From Polytrichum commune (lineage: Eukaryota > Streptophyta > Polytrichopsida > Polytrichales > Polytrichaceae), in assembly GCA_950295325.1 (NCBI GenBank), contig OX485808.1:43358527-43422526 (forward strand): 64,000 bases of DNA, given 5' to 3'. The translations under genes and the position numbers were made by a program. Positions within the stretch are counted from its first letter, which is position 1. Every line of letters starts with the position of its first letter. Under the pieces are notes generated by a model. The model saw nothing but the letters and a program-made list of their open reading frames with translations, was not told the origin of the DNA and ran no database searches. Of the stretch, positions 36,990-49,400 are shown piece after piece.

Positions 36990-37914
36990 CCACACACCCC
37001 TTAAACCTTACCCAACCAAAAATAAATCAAGCCTATCCACTAAACCCTCAACCCCTAAAGCAACAAGGGAAGGCCTCAATTCAAACAATTACACCCAAGG
37101 CCCTTCCCCTTTCTTAACACACACACTCTTAACTTAATTCAACCAACCCACTAATGCCGCTAAGCTTCTAATTAACCACACAAAATAAGCCTGAGGCCTA
37201 AAACCTAACTCCACACCAAGCCTCACTCTTTTTAATACTTTTTGTTGTTTCAATAATGATGTCAAATGCAACTTTGAGTAAATCCTGAGCATAAAATAAA
37301 TATGAGCAACCATTTTGGGCTCATAACAAGTCACAAAGACCATTCTTATTAACATGACACACCAATGTTACTGCCAAACTAAACTGGATATTTAGTGTAG
37401 TGTCAATGCATCAAATGAATCACACGACATCGATACGAATGCATTCCATGCACTAGAAGGCACCGGTATAACACCTAAGCATATAAGAGGCCCAAATAGG
37501 GCATGCACAAACAAACAAATAGCATATTTTTAGCTATATACTTTCATTTTTAGCTAATGATGTCAAAGGTGACCCTATCTAGAAACCAATTTATTCTTCA
37601 AGTGCACTATATGAATAAGTTAAACACTTTGATGCTTTTGAACATTTAACTTCAACTACACAACATGAGTGCCCTTGGATGCAAACACATACATTGTATT
37701 TTGATCATCTTGAATGTCTAGTGTGAGCATATTCTTATTTTCTCCTTGGCATAAGACAATAAACATAATAAGGTCTCAAACACATAAATATATACAATAT
37801 GATTTATGAACTTGGTGAAGTATGCCTAAATTGTGTATTGAGACCCCACATCCTTTAAGGGATAACTTGTCTTTTGTCTCATCTTATCATTCCTCATTTA
37901 AATTGACATGAGTT
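36990..37914. other. Non-coding interval
   Basis: No gene supported. ggatatttagtgtag near 37389-37403 is a likely right terminus of the TA-flanked MITE family seen intact at 58102-58445. Confidence 0.4.
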
Positions 37915-38140
37915 CAAGTTCTAGGGAGATTTTTAGACATAATCGATCGAGATCCTAGTGTTTCCACATCCAACCAGCTACATGTTTACATCTTTCAATC
38001 TTTCTTTATTAAATTGGGGTATTTTATCTACATTCCTCTAAATTGATGAGTAATTTTCCTAAAGTCTCGAACTTGAATCGGTTATTTCTCAAATTCAACT
38101 AGTTCATCTTTAACTAGCGGTCGGTTCTCCTCATTCATTG
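37915..38140 (-). mobile_element. hAT-type MITE, copy G
   Basis: Reverse-orientation copy with the shared interior (aattggggtattttatctac, gaatcggttatttctcaa). It starts CAAGTTCTAGGGAGA and ends TTCATTG. Flanking octamers catgagtt (37907-37914) and gatgagtg (38141-38148) match at 6 of 8. 226 bp. Confidence 0.75.
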
Positions 38141-38148
38141 GATGAGTG

Positions 38149-39001
38149 CACCAAAATTATGGACATTTTGTGGACCCTAGCACTAATGTGTATAGAGGTT
38201 TGATAACAAAGTACACTAAACTAGCTATGATATTTAGTGTCATATGGTATTTAATGTCACTATGGTAACTTTTCATATGACACTTCTTATGAATAAATGA
38301 ACAAATATTGTCATGGATGATGGACAAGTTCATCCATTGGCCAAAATTCTACCTTCTCTTGTCAACAACTTGTGATGAAATATTGTCATGGATGATTGTA
38401 ATTTGGATGAAAATTCACTTGGTAAGTGATCGTAATTGCAACACTGTGAATCTATAATCCCCCAAAAAAATTTACAAGGAATGACAAATAATGTTGGGTT
38501 AACATTTAGTGTTGGTGACACTACACTGCGGTTTACAATTAGTATTGAGCAAGACAATTAGAATTGGTGACATTAAATATCATATTTGGTGTAGTTATTA
38601 TACAAGGTCATGCTACAAATGAAGAACAACATGTGTGCACAATTGTTTGCATTTTTTGATCAATTTGACTTTCTTATTTGCATTCTAGAAGCTTGAAACT
38701 ATCATCCCTTTCTACTTACTACACTTATATATGGATTGTTGATCATTTGGATAGAGTTTATGTTGCATTTGAGATGGTTTGCAACTCTTGATTCAAAATT
38801 GTGGAAAACGAATGGGAGTAAGAAGTTAGATGCGCATCTTCGGTGAAAAGAAAAGAGACAAAGCAAAAACATATATAAAATTTTTGACATGATTATTTCT
38901 TTTTGTACGCATGACACTAATATTGTTAAGGTTGGTGGTTGGTGTTGAGATTAAGATTAAGATTGAGATTTTTGGTGGAGCGTCCTTTAGGGTTCGGATG
39001 G
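38149..39001. other. Non-coding interval with TA-MITE-like termini
   Basis: tacactaaactag and gatatttagtgtcat (38209-38258), and acactacactg (38518) with atatttggtgtagt (38582-38595), resemble termini of the CACTAAATA family. Boundaries of individual elements are unclear. No coding signal. Confidence 0.4.
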
Positions 39002-39009
39002 GTCTGAGC

Positions 39010-39214
39010 CAATGAATGGGGAGAACTGCTAGTTGTAGATGAACCAGTTGAAGTTCAAGACTTCATGAAATAAAACTACTTATCATTTTAGAAGAATCTA
39101 TAGAATATACTTCAAATTAATACAAAAGAACAGAAAGAGCACAACATGTAACCGGTTGGACTCGAAAACACTAGGATTTTGACTGATTATGCCCAAAAAA
39201 TTCCCCGGACACTG
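39010..39214 (+). mobile_element. hAT-type MITE, copy C
   Basis: Starts CAATGAATGGGGAGA, ends ttccccggacactg, 205 bp. Flanking octamers gtctgagc (39002-39009) and gtctaagc (39215-39222) match at 7 of 8. Contains the family landmark catgtaaccggttgga. Confidence 0.82.
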
Positions 39215-39222
39215 GTCTAAGC

Positions 39223-40080
39223 ATTGATATTTGCAATCAAACCATAAATAAAAATTTATAAAATATATTGATTTGTTCAAACATTTTGATTTTGATTTCA
39301 ATGTTGTTTCTTATGGTTCATACGTTACTATAATATGTTTTAAGCATATTTAAATGTTGACATGCCTTTGTTTATGTCGGTACATTACTTATATAAACTT
39401 AGGTTTCTATACTTTTGGTGGCACCCAAGCTTATTCATATTAAATACACTAGGGTTTGAGGGCCCTTGATCTATGATATACACAAATTATGTGATTGGTT
39501 GAGAAGTTGGAGATGGTTCAAGTTCACTTTACATTAAACCTTGAAGGCCAAAAGGGACCATAGGAATTAGAATAGATGAAAAATCTACACATTGTCCTAC
39601 ATGGCAAGAGGTGGCTATTGTTTCATGATCTATTGAATATTACGTTAAACCCATCTAAAAGAGTTGGGTCTAACACAAAACTACTAATTGCGAATATGAA
39701 TTAAATTATCACTAGCTTCTAGAAATATTATACTACCAAGGTGGGTCCCGAACCCGAACATATGTTGTCGTTTTTCTCAATGTGGTCCGCTTTCACATTG
39801 CTCGAAACTTGAGGGCCCATTGGTTGAAAATTTGGATTTCTACTTCCCACGGTACAGCCTTTGGATGATTTTTTTAGGGCCCTCAGATTTTCACGGTCAC
39901 GGCTCTTGGTCTGTGTGTAAAGCGGCCCTAAGTACATTCGAGAGTGAAGAGTTGCGCAGAGAGGAGTGTTGGAAATCTGAAGAATCGGAATTACTTATGT
40001 GTAATGTGCAGACACTTACACTTGAGCTTTTATGCTTTGCAAGTGTCTATGATACATTGAGGAATCGAATTGAGGCATAA
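39223..40080. other. Upstream flank of HRQ1 with a diverged MITE
   Basis: The stretch around 39460-39933 ends cacggctcttggtctgtgtgtaaagcggccc followed by TAA. It appears to be a decayed copy of the GCCACTTCACACAC MITE family; its left end is uncertain. It lies about 170 bp before the start-codon repeat array, so it may be within the HRQ1 promoter. No TATA box could be identified. Confidence 0.4.
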
Positions 40081-40103
40081 TTGATTCAAGAGAGGGATAG
40101 GGC

Positions 40104-40480
40104 ATGGTGGAAACAGAGGAGAAGGAGAAGGAGAAGGTGAAGAATTGAATTAAATTGAGACATAATAAAATTATGAGAGGGACAGGCCATGGTGGACTCA
40201 GCAGAGGAGAAGGAGAAGGTCAAGAATTGAACCGAGGCATTATTGAATGAAGAGAAGAATAGGGCATGGTGGACTCAGTAGAGGAGCAGGAGAAGAATTG
40301 AATTGAGGCATTATTGAATGAAGAGAGGGATAGGGCATGGTGGACTTAGCAGAGGAGAAGGAGAAAAATCGAATAAGGCATAATTGAATGAAGAGAGGGA
40401 TAGGGCATGGTGGATTCAGCAGAGAAGGAGAAGGTGAAGAATTAAATTGAGGCATAATTGAATCAAGAGAGGGAAAGGGC
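40104..40480 (+). promoter_or_regulatory. uORF array: five tandem copies of the HRQ1 start region
   Basis: ATG codons lie at 40104, 40189, 40266, 40337 and 40407, before the true start at 40481 (spacings 85, 77, 71, 70, 74). Each begins with ATGGTGGA in a G(-3)/G(+4) context, like the main start. The peptides run 40104-40148 ([14 protein letters not shown]), 40189-40230 ([13 protein letters not shown]), 40266-40301 (MVDSVEEQEKN), 40337-40387 (MVDLAEEKEKNRIRHN) and 40407-40445 (MVDSAEKEKVKN). The main protein starts [14 protein letters not shown], so the uORFs are copies of its own first codons. All stop before 40481 and none overlaps another. If the transcript starts upstream they would be expected to lower translation of HRQ1; this is inferred. 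Confidence 0.75.
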
Positions 40481-43400
40481 ATGGTGGACTCAGCAGAGGA
40501 GAAGGAGAAGGAGAAGGTGGAAGTGAATGTGCGGGCGCTGGATGGCCAGCAAGTGCATGTGAAAGTGCCATCGCACTTGTCTGTTGCAGATCTCAAACTT
40601 CATTTACAACACCTCCAGTGGCCTGCACCTGGCATCACACAATTCCATCTCTTCCTCCAGGTAAGTGAGTATGAGTGCACAAAACAAACTCCTGCCCCTC
40701 TCCAACGACGGGTGAGGGTTTGCTGCTCTAAGGGTTTTGCTGTCCAGGGTTTAGGGTTTAAGGGTAAAGCATATATGGGGACTTATAATAGCTGTGGTCT
40801 GAGCCATTGTTGAGCAAAAGTGAAGAAAGTGTTTCAGGTTTTATGTTTGTTGGATTGGATCGACTTTGTCAGTGTAGCCAGCCATAGACCAATCGCAGCT
40901 TCAGGTTGTTTAGTAATGCCCATCAGGAAGAGATTATGCCCTCCAAACCGCTGTTCTTAGGGTGGGTCACACATTCAAGCACATTCACCTCTCTCAGAAA
41001 ATGTCATGATCTAACAGACATTTACAAAGTTCGAAATGGTGTGCATAATCCTTTCTTGATGGAAATTACGTTAGAACAGATCATGGCCATTTGGGTGGAC
41101 CCAACATTACATTATTTAGTACGTAAGAATGCTTCTGTAAAGTTTTCGTTGACGTTGAGTTTTAAAATGGGTTGCTCTTATGGCAGGGAGCCAAACTCGA
41201 TGGTAAGGCTTTAGTTGCCCCAATCTCCTGCAATGGAGGGTTCTTGGTTCTGGTCCCCTTCGCCAAGAAGAACCAGAAGAGCCTTGAGAGGGTACCGAAT
41301 AGGGATGTGTGTAGGGTGGAGCCGGAGGTTGTTCCTTCACAGGTTCCATATAAAACTTGGTTGAATACGCATAATCTGATGCATTCGGCTGCTGGAGATG
41401 CTTGCAAGGATGGGGGCAATGGCCATTCCACAAATCCGCCTAAGGGCAACCTGCCTCCCACGAGTGTCTCAGAAGATCTTTGGCATGCCATTGCTGCAGA
41501 CTTAGCTTCTTTCCACATGCCTGCTGTGGAGGACACAATTTTGTTGAGTGGTGGTGAGTATCATTTCATTTTTGATATTCATTTGTCATAAGTTAGCTGA
41601 TGGGAGGACAACTATGCTGTGTCTATCTTCAGTGAACTTGGGACTTTCTCTATCAACTGTAATTTTCAATTGGAATTGCACAATTGTCTAGTTATTTGCA
41701 GAGGTAACCTTAACCCTTCAGCGTCTACGAGGCCCACTCTGGCCCTCTCCGTGCACAAGAATGTGTTTTTGAGCTACTTACTTTCATTTCTAGCCAATTG
41801 TGTCAAATGTAACCCTATCTAAAATTTGCTCATTCTACTAGTGCACTTTTCAAATTGGTTGAATACCTCAATGTTATTGAAATCTTTGGGATTAAAATAT
41901 ACAATCCAGATGCCCTTGGATGCAAATGCATACTTAGTATTTTGATCATCAATGTCACATGTGAGTGCATTTCTAGTTTCTTCTTGACATAAGATAATGC
42001 ATCAAATAAAGTTTCAAACTCATAAGTATTAAAAAAACATGATTTTATAGTAATGGCGAAGCTCGGAGATAGAGCCCCTACGTCCTTGTGGTTATAAATT
42101 GAACCCCTACTTCCTTCCTTTAAGGGTTAAGTTCGCTCAATCGATTGGGATGTGATTAAGCAGATGAAAGGGACCTGGATCAGCATGGAAAGGATGGAGG
42201 TCTGTCGCAGCCAGAGAGCCTTCAAGAAAAAGACTCGGTGGGAAAGTTGAAGGCAAAGAGGAAAAGGGGGAATGTTGCAGGTCCTTTGCCACCTGCCATA
42301 GAGGAACTGAGGAGGGTGTTCACTGCACTCAATACTGTGTATGGGTTTCTTCAGAGACAACATATGCAGCCAACATGGGTAAATGTGAAAGAAGCATTGC
42401 AGCAGCTCTGCTTTCAGGAGGGCAAAATGCAGACATGTGTTCAAGCTGTCAAACATTTAGCAGCCCTTTGCCCTAAGGCAAGTTACCCTTCTCACGAAGT
42501 GCACATCACTTCACTTTGTTCGAGTGGCCTATTCTGGGCGTTTCTTGGTGTTTAGAGCCTTTCATTAATCATGATTACATTGGGGTGTAATTTCTCCTTG
42601 ATTCATTAAACCTGAAGTTGTATCCCGGGTATGGAAGTGATACATGAGTAAATCCAATTCTAGTCACATTGATGTCCCTTGATAGTTATCTGGTCAAACA
42701 AAGTTGGGTATGTCTTGAGGTATGAGGATGACAACACATGTTTACCAAAGTGGATTGAGATTATTTATATTTCTATCAAAAAAGGTTGCATACACCATCT
42801 TTATAAAAACTGATGTTTATAACTTGTATTGCAATTATGTGGCCCGTATATAACTCTGAGGCACTGGAAGAATCTAGATAGACTGGAAAGTATTGGAGGA
42901 CTTACGCTTGTTGTGGGGAATTAATTGGATTACTTTGTCTGAATCAGCTCCTAGTGCTGAGTAATATGTCAGAGGAGGGTCAAAATATTTCATTCAGCAT
43001 CGATATGTTTGATCCTTCAAAGGCTGATAACTCAGATCCAAAACAGCAGCAAAGTCTTCCTGTTCATCAACTGCAAGAGATTGGGGCTGGAGATCTCTTG
43101 CCTAGTGCAGGTACTCTTTACTCCATTCATAATTTGTTTCCATATCCATCATTGAAACATTTTGAATAAACCACTAGAAGCTAAGAATTGAGACATGTAC
43201 ATAATTTTTGAGCCTGGGTTGACACTTGGCTGGACAGATGGGAGGCGTATTACAGATAAGCAAATGCGTAATGCTATTGACAGGCGCCAAAAGGCTTTTG
43301 ATACGTTACTGTCCTGTATTTTGAAGCAGCTTCAGGTGCCACATTAGCTCCCCAAGCCCTCCACTTTTCTACCTCTGTAGACTCCTTTTTGTTTCTCTTC

Positions 43401-46400
43401 TTACTTCTTGCGCTCTACTGAGATTAGGCATGTACAGATGCATATGGCATGGTACTAACCCATGTTTTAACCTTGCCTTCATGTCCTGGTAGTATCCTGC
43501 ATTTAAAAAATTATAATAGCGCACTTAAGTACACAGGCCTGGTGCAAAGTTACCCAAAGTACTACCGTGTATGGGGCCCCAACTTTTTATGACAGATGTG
43601 TGCCATACTGCAATTTAGGGCACCATTGGTTTTGTTTATAGGCCTTGCCTCTTACCTGCTATTGGTTTTTATGACTGAGTCTTCTTGTTAGCACCTGAAT
43701 ACAGTTTAGACTCTTGGGTAGGTTTCTGTATAGCACTTACCAGGATTCAAGTTGATTATTGTCTTCACTACCCAGAGGATTGAAGAGCTTATAGTGATTG
43801 CTACACATTCTTGAAGTTGATGGTTATAAACCTCTTGGTGGACCCCACAAACTTATGACAGCCTTCCTTCTTATATTGTTGCAGCTTTTATGGCAATTTT
43901 GGTCTGAAATGTTCATGGTAATCTTCCTTATGTGCTTTCTCTTAGTCATCTACCAGGCCAAGCTTGAAAAATTGGACTTGAGCAAGTTGAGCATAGAGGA
44001 AGTGCTTTCCACTGCTAAGGAAATGGCACCAGAGGACATTGGAGATGTATCAAAGCCTGGTTTACCCTCTGCCTTGCCCAGACCACCCCGCCACCACAAG
44101 AAACTCACACGCTGCATTGTAAGTCTGATGAGAAATTTGAGCTTCAAGTTTCTGTGTAGGTGACAAATTGCACTCCAATGTATAGAAATATGTATGTAGG
44201 CTCACACACTTCTCTTGGGCAACACTAGAAACTTAAAAGAACACACTTCAGTATTATGTTTCATACCGTATTAGGTTTGTCAGTTTGATTTCATTATATG
44301 GAGACAGTCTCTCTGTTTGTGTGTGTCAATTTCAGATAGAGGGGCTAGACCTGGCTATTAAAGATTTAGTGGTGCATGGCAAGCACAGGACATTGTGGAC
44401 ATGGGGGCTCTGGAGATGCTGCAGCACTTGCAGGATAAGCTTGGTTCACTTGGACAGGTTCCTGCACTTAGAGCTTTAGGTTGTCTCATTGCTGATAGCT
44501 CCTTCATTCTTTAAGCACAATTATCCGAAGTGCTTCATGTTGGTATTGTTTTTTTTTTCATTCAGTGGCATCCTTCTTATATGGCATAAAGGCTTATCAA
44601 TGGACATAATGTTGAATTGAGTGCTGTAATGCATGGTTTTTTCAGGGTGTAGTATGTACTGGACTGCATCAGGTATTGCTCATCAAATAGTCCTTTTGGG
44701 ATACGTTCCAAGTGATTCACTGTTTCATTGTTTTATTGGTACATACAGATTGTTCACTGTGAGCACTTGAAGGCACGAGCTGCCTCATATGGAGAGCTGG
44801 ACTTTAAGTTGTCTCCATTTACTCAAGGAGCATTGGAGCGATTGGGTATCTCAAAACTTTACACACATCAGGTGAGCAAATAACAACACAAAAATCCTTA
44901 TTGTGAAGGGCGGTTTCAGCAATGCATGGATAGCACTCTGGTGATCAACTATGATTTTATTGTTTCCCTGGACTACAGGCTCATGGAGTGAATGCAGTAA
45001 TGAATGGGAAGAGTATTGTGGTGGCCACGTCAACTGCAAGTGGAAAGTCCTTGTGCTACAACGTTCCTGTCTTGGAGGAGCTTTCAAAGAGTCCCAATGC
45101 TTGTGCTCTTTACTTGTTTCCTACAAAGGTACTTTTCAATCTAAGATCCTTAGGAATTTGTACTGATGTTATCAGAACGTCAGGAACAAGTAACTTTGGT
45201 AGGTTTGCGGTCTATGTGCAATGACCATGTTCAAGAAGTAAATGGCATTTATTGGGAGGAATCGTCAGTGTGAAAGTCATAACCTGTGCATCTCCAAGGT
45301 AATCTCCTAAATTTGTTCTATATCACTATCTTTACTCTTTTATAAAGGTTGGTTTTTTGTATGGATATCCAGGCCTTGGCCCAAGATCAACTGCGAGCTT
45401 TACATGAGTTCTCTGGACAAGAAGGTTCCAAAATAGGCATGGGTGTATATGATGGTGACACCAATCAGGACTTACGTCTCATGTTACGGGATTCTGCTCG
45501 TTTGGTATGACTTTCAATATGAGCATTGTCCTATCCATAATTGCTAATATTCCTTACTAGGTTCTCTGTTTCAGTTGATGGCAATTCTAGATGCCATGGG
45601 AATTTTTGTGGTCATCTAGTTGCTATATTACTTGATCAATCAATGAAGCTGTAATTTAATGTATTCTTTTAGGAGTTCTTTTATTTTATTTTTCTGCAAG
45701 TGTCGAAAACCCAAGGTTTGAAGTTGATGCAATATCTTGGGCATGTCATTTTGCAGCTCATAACCAATCCAGACATGTTACATGTTTCCATCATGCCATC
45801 TCACCGTCAATTTACACGTTTCCTCACCAATCTCAAGTAACCCTGTCTATGCCTCCCTCTTCCACGATACTCTTCAATCCACTTCACATAGTTTATATCT
45901 GCTGTGTGGATCATTCATTGCACTATATATCCTTTTGTAGCCCATGAACCTCCAACAAGTATTTCTTATTTATTTATGAAGGGTTCAAGTCCTCCAGGGA
46001 GCTTCTGGCAAAACTGATGTACTACGTTGCTTTGCAAGGTTTTGATATGTTGAAGTTTTTTCAGGTTTGTGGTTGTAGATGAGGCACATGCATACCGTGG
46101 GGTATTTGGCTGTCACACGGCTCTCATTTTAAGACGTTTACGTCGCCTTTGCAACCATGGTAAGGTCTTGAACTTGTGAATTAGCAGGTTTCAAACATTT
46201 GTTTGTTGGGCTAGAATCAGTGTGGATTTGGGAACAATGGTGGATGTAAGTGGAGACTTACTTTCATGCGTCACTTGATGACATCAGTATTCATTGAAAG
46301 GATGACCTCTTCAAGTTCGTTATTTCAATCAACATCAATCTCGTGATGTGTATTTACCCTCCTAGGTAGGCCATGTATGGGAAGAAAACATAGGCAAATT

Positions 46401-49400
46401 TCATATACAAAAATGGAATCTAGGTTCACAATAAATGGAAAAATCAAGTGAATACAAACTGAAAAAAGGATTATCAAAACATGTGATGTCTTGTGATTGG
46501 TGCACATCAAGCATGGTTAAATTTGATCAATGTTAGTAGCTTAATAAACAAACCTTTCAAACAGGCTATTGTTGTATCAGTAAAGTTCATGTAAAGTGCA
46601 AGTTTATAAAGATGACTTCTCTTTATTTGTTTGCAGTGTATGGAGCTAAACCCACATTTATTGTGTGTAGTGCCACTGTGGCCAATCCTCGGGAGCACAC
46701 TATGGTGATGCCTCTATACTATCGCTATCTGACTTCTTTTTAACTTGCATTAGATTGCTCACTTTTACATGCAATTAGTGGTGCAGTTCTATTTTGTGTT
46801 GTTCTCATAAACCAGCATGACTAAGCTAAACGAATCCTCATTCTTCTTTATACTCCTAGCAGGAACTGGTGGGGCTGCGAGAGGTGGAGGTCATCCTTGA
46901 AGACGGAAGTCCACATGGACAAAAAACATTTGTATTTTGGAACCCACCTATTATTTTCACACCAGTAAGCTCTACTACTTTTTCAGATTAAATAGGAATG
47001 ATTACATGTTCTCTTTGAAGGCACACCTCAAGTTGCAGTGCAGTGTTATCCTTTTGAGATTGTGAATTTGTGGAGTGAAAATATAAGTTGGGTTAGTCAT
47101 ACTCTTGACGATTGTGTAGATCTGCTTTTAATCTAAGGTTCATGATTGTGCAGACCAAAAGTGGTAGGAAGAACAAAAGGCACAAGCCATCTGCGAAGGT
47201 GGATCAAGGAGTCACTCCACAAATACAAATGAGGCGTGCCAGGTATATTGCCATTCTGTCTCAAAGCTGCTACATAGCCAAATTGTGTTGGAAAATTCAA
47301 CCCATGTTGACCTATGCTTTCTGTCAATTCTGTCATCTCCATAGATCTAATGGTAGGTTGCTGAAACAAGTACTGCACTAACCATATATTCTTTATGGAT
47401 GTTTTGAGTTAGCAGCCCAATAGTGGAGGTGTCGTCATTGCTAGCAGAGATGGTCCAACATGGTCTTCGGTGTATTGCATTTTGCAACACTCGCAAGTTA
47501 GTTGAACTTGTCCACAACTACACGTAAATCTTCTACTCTTTCTCTTATTCTATTCACTAACCATAATGAACAGGAGATATTTGGCTGTATGTTGCCAGTT
47601 AATCCTCACTGGGGTAGTCACTTTGTTTTCCTGTTCCCTTTTACTGTTTGTCTTTGCTAGTTTTTATATAATGCTTTGAGCTCAATCTTCCTTCAGGTCA
47701 ATATAAGTACTAACCTGACAAGCATACTACATTACATTGCACAGTTTGATATTTACAGTTTTGCAATGCAAATTTACATTTTTAATCTCATGTCTGATTT
47801 TCTGCCACAGACGTGAGATTCTGAAGGAGACAGCTCCAACATTGGCTGACTCTATAAGAGCGTATAGAGCTGGATACACTGCCCAAGTATGTTTTGTTTC
47901 CATGTTCTTAATAATTATTCACCTCAATGTTATGTATTAGCCAGAGATATTGGGGAAAGCCATCGCACTGAATCTGCTCTTCTACAATCTCGATGATATT
48001 TCCTTGACTTCCTTCTCTTTCATAATTGTTAAGTGTCAGCACTTTGATGTTGATCAAGGGGCATGGGTGTACAATGAAACAGTCTCGGAGAGAAATTGAG
48101 AAGGATTTGTTCGGAGGCAGGTTGCGAGGTGTAGCTGCCACCAATGCATTGGAGCTGGGTGTTGATATTGGTAGTTTGGATGCTACAATCCATCTAGGCT
48201 TTCCTGGATCTGTGGCTAGGTACCCATTTATTTAATTTACAACCCACATCTTGAAAGCAAATTTGTTATCAGAGCTGATCTATGTTGATGCTTTGCTGTA
48301 TTTGATAGGCTACAGTTATCAGGCATGTCATTTTGAGAAGAACCACGATATTAGAGTCATCCTCTAACTCAACATGACTTTTGGTTGGGAGTTGGTTGTT
48401 TTGCATACAATATCTTCCATGTTTGGTAGTTTGCGGTGTATTCTTGGAGGTAGTGTGGAGGATTGAATGTAAAACATTTTATATACCTGTTCATTGAGAG
48501 TGAAACTCATTTTGGTATGCCAAGAGGTGCTAAATTGAGTTTGGTCCTCAATGAACCACAATAGGTTGCTCTTCATTCAATTTTAAACTCTACCTACGAA
48601 CATGCACCACAAGTGGAAATAAATCTTGATAGGACTATTATTGTATGCAAATCAACCAATAGGAAATCATAGGGAACCAACTCCTGACGGAAAGTCGCTT
48701 TTAGTTAAAGAAAAACTCTATTATGTCATGTCTTCTTGTAGGCAGTGTATAATTTATATATATGCAAGTTAATGAAATGTGCCACAGCTTGTGGCAGCAG
48801 TCAGGCCGCGCAGGGAGGAGGGAGAAGCCTTCACTTTCTGTTTATGTGGCCTTTGGTGGTCCATTGGACCAACACTTCATGAAGTCACCTCATAAATTGT
48901 TCATGAAACCAATTGAGAATGCACAAGTTGATGCTAGTAATCAGCAGGTGAATAAACTTCTGCGTTATTTACTCAAGAAGCTTCCATTTGTCACCTGAAC
49001 TTTCATATCTCTATGCACCTAAGAGTTAGTGTTTTGTGCTCTCTTTCTCATCAATTGAATATATGATTATCCGTCCCTCACCCGAAATGTAATTTAAATC
49101 CTTTAACTCTTGTAATTTAACTCTTGTAAAGGATTTAAATGTAATTTAATGACAAGAGTTAAAGGATTACTGGATGCTCTGCTTGGAATCTATGACCTCT
49201 GACTTTAATTAAATGCAGGGATTTACAAAATTTGGTGTTCATTTCAGCATGTTGTAGTGGAAGTGGAAGTTAGCTTGTACTTGTGGAAGTTTAGACCTTG
49301 TTACCTTGAATCAGTGTAACCTTATTCACAACACCTTTGAATTTCAGTCACATGTTCCATGGGGACATAAATGATTTTTAAGGACATATGTTGAAACCTA

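Noticed and set aside
41116-41536. Minus-strand frames of 105-124 codons
   Set aside because: They are antisense shadows of HRQ1 exon 2.
44336-44388. A frameshift in HRQ1 exon 7
   Set aside because: The apparent shift disappears if the acceptor at 44388 is used, and all other exons stay in frame, so the gene is treated as intact.
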